NCBI GenBank assembly: GCA_002900995.3
Contig: CM035305.1
Location: 1,364,001-1,428,000, forward strand
Direction: 5' to 3'
DNA from: Ganoderma boninense
Taxonomy: Eukaryota > Basidiomycota > Agaricomycetes > Polyporales > Polyporaceae
DNA length: 64,000 nt
Position numbers and translations under genes: made by a program. The notes under the pieces are model-generated. The model was not told the DNA's origin. It ran no database searches and saw nothing but the letters and a program-made list of their open reading frames with translations. Shown here in pieces: positions 58,686-64,000 of the stretch; position 1 is the first letter of the stretch, and each line of letters begins with the position of its first letter.

Positions 58686-60718
58686 TGCGCTACGGTGCGG
58701 GAGGCCACGAGGGACGAGGGGGCACTGGAGAAGTGGCCGATCCTCTCCAGGGGTTTTATGACGAGCTGCATGACTCTCTTGCGGGAAGCTTTCGTATCAA
58801 ACGCGCAACAGGAAGCGAGCGAATCCCCGAGGAGGCGCGCCAGGCTGCATCAGGAATGCTTTACTGCAAAAAAATGTTGGTATGTCCGAGTGCGGCCCTG
58901 CGGTTGCCATTGCCGACTGTGGAGCGCTTGACCGCGCGAGAAGACAGCACGTTTCGCGGAGAAGGGTCTCGGGAGGTGCCTGTGGTGGCGAAAGGTGCGT
59001 GGATGACGGTAAGATGCTTCCAGGTATGGAACTTCCTCGGTGAACGCCCATACTCCTGGCATGGCAGCATGGGCTCACAGATACCACAACGCTGGACCAT
59101 CTGGACAGCTCCAGCGATAAGGTGCACGAAGGAGTGAGCGTTGGTGTCCGGCCAGCCTTCGGTGGCGCCAGGCGTGTGCTTCCGGTCGCCGCAACCATGC
59201 CATAGAACGGCTTGCATCGGGCATGACTGAGACACGATCCGTGTTACGGCGCACTCAGTCCCTGTCCATGATCTCCTCAACTTCGCGCGCCTTCCGGGAC
59301 CGGGTTAAGGATTCCTAGCGTAGGGTCCAAGGGAAATGCGAGATGGCGGATGTTGTACCATCTCGCCCTCGTTCGCGAAGCCAATTGGCCATCCATCTAG
59401 AGTCGTCGACACCCGTATCTTCGCGCGACTCGATGGGCCCGGTCGTCGGGCTGATGCGATGCCCGATCGTCTTGAGACAGGGACAATCGTCCCAACTTTT
59501 GTCTGTGTCATTTTTGAAATCTGGGAATTCTGAGGTCATCAGCCATATGAACCATTTCTCGAAGTTGTCGATCCAAAGAATCGGACAACGACACAGACTT
59601 ACTTTCGTGGGTGAACTGAGGCGCCGCAGAAAACCGTTACCCGGAATTCACCGCATCAAAGCAATCTGACGAAATTCGAATGCCGGACGCAACGCCGGGG
59701 TTGCAAGCCACTGCCAAGCCTTCTCAGCTTCTCACTTGCAACTGGGCGTCACCACGCGCACAGTCGTCGGGAATCTAATTCCCAGGATTCGGATTCGCTG
59801 ACATCGAAACCGCAAGTGGATTGCCTCTCCGGCCCAACGGATCACCTCCGTATGTTATAGTGACAAGGACGATCCGGGCTACCTTGGCATTTCTACGTTC
59901 ACGGAACGGCACCGATATTGCGTCAGTCTCGGAGGTAATGTCAAGAGACTCGTGGACACGCACCCTCGAACTCTCCTCGACCTTCGAATGTTCGAAAACT
60001 CAGACGGCGACAAACATGTACCATGTACCTTCTCACGTCCACAAGGCATCGCACCGCGTTGCCTAGCCGCCAGAAGGTTGTGTTTATCGTGTGATGGGTA
60101 TGTAGACGATAGAGGTGCGATAATGTTTATTTGCCACATGCAATATTGTCGCTAGAAACCGGCGAGCGCATGGGCGCCATGGGGGCGTGACGAATCGCTC
60201 ACGAAAAGAAGCAAATATTGCATTGAGATAAGTAGTAGTACGCCCGCCTGATCGATTCGGGCTCGGCATTGATGCTCCAAATACCGAACGCTGCCGATGC
60301 GAGACTCTGGGATCTTTTAGGGCCAGCGGTATTGGTCAGGACGGGGACGACATTTCGAAGTTGTCAATGGAAAGATCGCCTCATGGCGCACCAGAGCAGA
60401 TGAACAGAAGAAGTCTCGGAGCGACGAAGAACCCCGACCAATGGCGGTGGCAAATCAGTGTGGTGGTGACACTGCACGTGTGCCGTACATGGAATATTGG
60501 TAATACCTCACGGCTCACGCCAACCGCCGCTCCCGCCTGGTGGGTGAGGACGGTGGACTCGAGGCCTCGGAGGGGTTCATGCCAGTCGAATGAGACAACA
60601 CATCTTGAGATTGCAACTGAATGGCGTGCGCGCTGGCTCCGCCTGATACAGTCGTATTACTTAATCATGCATACATGTGCACATGCACATGTGACTTTGG
60701 AAAAGGGAATCCACGTAC
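58686..60718. other. Long gap upstream of the NRPS-like gene
   Basis: About 2.0 kb between the NRPS-like start and the thioredoxin stop. Several frames of 100-165 codons overlap near 58.7-59.3 kb without family resemblance. A sparse TA-rich run at 60220-60240 and a CA/GT-rich run (catacatgtgcacatgcacatg) at 60668-60689 are the only notable features. Confidence 0.4.
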
Positions 60719-61526
60719 TCAGCTAAGATACCAGAAGAGCAGGTAGCCCCCGAGGAGGCACAGGAGGACCTTGACCTGAGGTTCCAGGGCTTGGAAGGCC
60801 GCAGCTCCACTCCCACCGGCACCAGTGCCAGCAGTTGAGTTTCCGCCAGCCAGAGTTTGCCCCTTGCCGGGGAAACCGCCTGAGCTAGACGCACCCCCGG
60901 AGGAGTGGCGGCGGAGTGCATCTTCCAGAGCCCTGAGCATAGTACGTCGGTCGCTATACCTTTTCCGGCAGACTGAATGCTTGGCGACTTACGGTTTGTT
61001 CGCACCTCGGATTCTGTCTACTTCCGCAGCTCCTTTCAAGAAAACGAAGGTGGGCCTGGATTACGGACAATGCGTGAGCCCAATTACAACGGATAAAAAA
61101 AGACGGGTCTACTCACATGGCGGTGACGCGATACCGCTGGGCGACATCCTTTGCCTGGTCGACGTCGCACTTCAGGAAATTGACATTCGGGTATTGCTTC
61201 GCCAAGGCCTCGTACGTCGGTGCAATCATATGGCAAGGACCACACCTTTGGGCGACTCAGACATTGCAAGGGATGAAAAGCATTTGAATAAGCACCAAGT
61301 CGCATGGAAGTCAATCACCTGGATAGCAAAGGTTGGTACACATGTTATTCGAGCCCCGAGACATGACTTCGCTTACGGAAAGCTTAGTGTTGGACTTGTT
61401 GAGGATGCCGTCGAGCTGGGAAGCGTTTTCGACGTGTGAGACAGACATTGCTCTTGCAAACGGAGGCAGGCGGCGGGGAAGCTGGCGTGACACGAGGGCA
61501 GGACGAGCGAGAGTACGGAGAAGCAT
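60719..61526 (-). CDS. Thioredoxin with C-terminal membrane anchor
   Basis: Thiol-disulfide oxidoreductase. The core starts MSVSHVENASQLDGILNKSN at 61448. Introns at 61319-61376 and 61246-61295 give [20 protein letters not shown], so the WCGPC active site is formed only by splicing across the second intron. NVNFLKCDVDQAKDVAQRYR and VTAMPTFVFLKGAAEVDRIR follow, including the cis-proline. After GANKP an intron leads to a tail: ALEDALRRHS, a Gly/Ser-rich linker, then VKVLLCLLGGYLLFWYLS at the very end, a predicted tail anchor. An upstream in-frame ATG at 61526 adds a 26-residue Arg/Leu/Pro-rich, acid-free extension beginning MLLRTLARPALVSRQLP, like a mitochondrial presequence. Which start is used cannot be told. 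Confidence 0.9.
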
Positions 61527-61767
61527 TGCTCGCTGACCACGACGGCGAGCGCGACCGTCACCGTCTTCCACCCACGCCCGTGCCGGCGTCTGATACCTCC
61601 TCCGATCACGTGCACACACAAATAAATGCAAACGCGCGGCGTTTACAGCCAACGGGACACGTTCGACACGACTTGTCTCCCAACCATCATCTAGTTTGCC
61701 ACACCCGGACTTCCTGGTCGCACAAACCATTATCTCCTCCTCTACTCTATTTTAATCTCCATACATC

Positions 61768-62247
<480 letters not shown>

Positions 62248-64000
62248 ATGTGGCTGTGGTTATTCCTCTGATGATGTGTGTACATGTACTATACTTCCCA
62301 GTCTAGCATATCCCTCGTTAGCCGTATTCGCACAATGATAGCAGGCGTTCACACGAGTTCATCGTATCTTCTGTGTGACCATGTTTCCGTGGAAGGCTGG
62401 TTGTCGCCATGTTGGCATTGGCGGTTGGTAGAGAGTGACGTCATTCACTCAAGGGCGCTAACTGGTTACGCAGGGCGCACCCACACGGGCGTGGCTGGAC
62501 GCACTGGCTGACTCAAGCTGTCCTCTTGCACAGGCCGAGTTAAAGTAGCTTACAAGTTGCCATAGTAGGCGATGGTGTAAATTTCGGCGTTCCGCCTCAG
62601 ATGTTCAGGCCAAGCTGTTCCCTCCTTGCCTCCGCTGCGAAAATTCGAGTACGTGGAATTCCCGAGGTTGCAAAAGCAAAACTTTTCCGTGAGTCGCGGG
62701 ATGAATAGCTCTCGGTCATATGGGGTACTTCTGACTGACCACAAGGACAGCCTCAACTGGCGTCTCCGGCATGAGCGGGAGGTGTGTTGGGCCGGCACGC
62801 TTCCACCGACCCCCTCGAACAAGAGTTAATCTCCGCAGCATACCCAGGAAGCTTTCGTCAAATGCGGTCTCTAAGGGGGTCTGCGGTCTCCGTATGAGCA
62901 GAGAAAGACATAGTCAACGGTCGCATCTGTCGTTAGGCGAGGTATGGACCTGTGAGGAGGCCCCTTACGTGCCAAAACGCAATGACGTGAAGCCCTCACC
63001 CTGAGTCGCCCTGGATTCGGAAGTGGGACGGATCGCTGGCCCAGCTTCGTCCAGGTTTCTAGTAGGTTCACCGAAGTACCATAGGCGGTCGATGAACCTA
63101 GGTCGGATCGTCTGCGGACAGATAGTTGTTGTATGACTGAAAGCAACAACCGTTCGTGGCCGCGAAGCTGCGCATGATGCGCTCGATACCGCGCTCATAA
63201 AGGCGCCGGCCATCTGAGAAGCGCATTCGCAAAGCGGCCTAGAAGAAATCCTGACCACCTGGGCGGTTCCCCCACTGTAGAGGTGCAAGATGCGCCGCTT
63301 GTTAAAGTGCTTGGCGGGAGGGTCCACGGGACTAATCAGCAGATTGAGAGAAGAGGCTCTGTGTCCGTTCAGAGAGAAGATCCCTGTGAGACAACAACAG
63401 TTATCAGCGAAGCCGTCGTCGCACTGCGCAAAGAAGAAGCCTAGATACCGAGTACGAACCTGCTGGATATGGGTGAATTCTCGTAGGCTGAAGGCACGCG
63501 GCTGATTGAGACGGTCCTGTAAGGCGCGTACGTCAAAACTGCATGCATGAAGACACATGAGACAGAGGACAGGGGGTACATCGGGAAACGTCTGGAGCAC
63601 AAGTCGCCCAAGTCGCTCGTCTAGAGACCGGTCTCGAAGATGCCAAGGCTTTGGAAGCCCGTTCAACACTCGGACTTGACGTGATTACGTCAATTCACAA
63701 GGGTGAGGCATGATACTTGATGCTTGGTATGTACGTACTGGAGGTGTTCGAAAACTTTGCATGTGAACCAGACCGCCTAGTCGAATTCAAGTTGATGGGC
63801 GTTGAGTAGTCAAACTGGGCAACTAGTTTCAGACACGCACAATGCTTGGTTGCTCATGGCGCATACGCCGGCGCCGATCATGGCTTGAGCTTGAGCAACC
63901 GTTAATAGGTAGTCCTGGAAAGCCTGCCACACTATCAGGCTTCAGGGTGAGTACTTCGGCAGACTGTGACGCCTGACGGCAGTGTGGTCTGCGGTGATGA
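62248..64000. other. Right end, no gene recognised
   Basis: About 1.75 kb. The only sizeable frame is 234 codons on the minus strand (62965-63669), beginning MLNGLPKPWHLRDRS, with no recognised family and several cysteine-rich, irregular stretches. It could be a chance frame or part of a gene extending out of the window. The first 200 bases are probably the H4 3' UTR. Confidence 0.35.

Noticed and set aside
62965..63669. 234-codon minus-strand frame as a gene
   Set aside because: No family recognised. A candidate intron inside it (CAG|GTTCGT ... CACAG) would lead straight into a stop. It is mentioned only in the gap description.

Overview
The window is nuclear DNA from a filamentous basidiomycete, most likely an agaricomycete. 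Genes are compact and lie on both strands. Nearly all carry several short GT-AG introns, mostly 47-65 nt, and coding sequence is GC-rich at third positions. The gene families also fit: PacC, a homocitrate synthase for lysine via alpha-aminoadipate, a NIPA-type transporter, F-box/LRR-like proteins and an NRPS-like membrane enzyme. I see no transposon, CRISPR array, rRNA or convincing tRNA.

Layout, left to right. At 1.5-5.0 kb there is a divergent pair of related short-chain dehydrogenases. The plus-strand copy has lost the catalytic lysine segment and also carries a frameshift. At 5.5-8.0 kb lie a myosin regulatory light chain and a conserved unknown protein. At 9.4-12.2 kb is the pH-response regulator PacC. 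Its upstream region holds eight PacC-type GCCAAG hexamers in about 310 bp, which suggests autoregulation. TAF1 (14.9-18.9 kb), a PA28-type proteasome activator (19.3-20.6 kb), the ribosome-assembly WD40 protein Rrb1 (20.9-22.6 kb) and a MAPEG/MGST3 protein (23.3-24.0 kb) follow. Next come a disordered unknown protein, 5-hydroxyisourate hydrolase, a TBC Rab-GAP, a tiny membrane protein, and RRP1 divergent from the gamma-tubulin complex protein GCP4 (24.4-35.1 kb). Two tandem LRR/F-box-like paralogues (35.5-39.4 kb) lead to a NIPA-type Mg2+ transporter with a long tail, homocitrate synthase, inorganic pyrophosphatase and nucleoporin POM152 (39.7-52.9 kb). The right end has a 5.1 kb gene for an adenylation-thiolation-membrane enzyme resembling poly-lysine synthetase, a tail-anchored thioredoxin divergent from histone H4, and 1.75 kb without a recognisable gene.

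Most genes are single-copy housekeeping functions (transcription, ribosome biogenesis, nuclear pore, microtubule nucleation, proteolysis, lysine and purine metabolism) and do not form a pathway cluster. The most distinctive items are the NRPS-like membrane synthetase, the PacC-site cluster, the decayed dehydrogenase copy, and two genes (pyrophosphatase, thioredoxin) with in-frame upstream starts that would add arginine-rich, mitochondrial-type N-termini.

Several conserved genes (dehydrogenase, HIU hydrolase, TBC protein, GCP4) need one- or two-base corrections to keep the family reading frame, often at short homopolymers. This looks more like uncorrected sequence error than independent gene loss, but the sequence alone cannot prove it. 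Exon boundaries were read by eye from splice consensus and family conservation.
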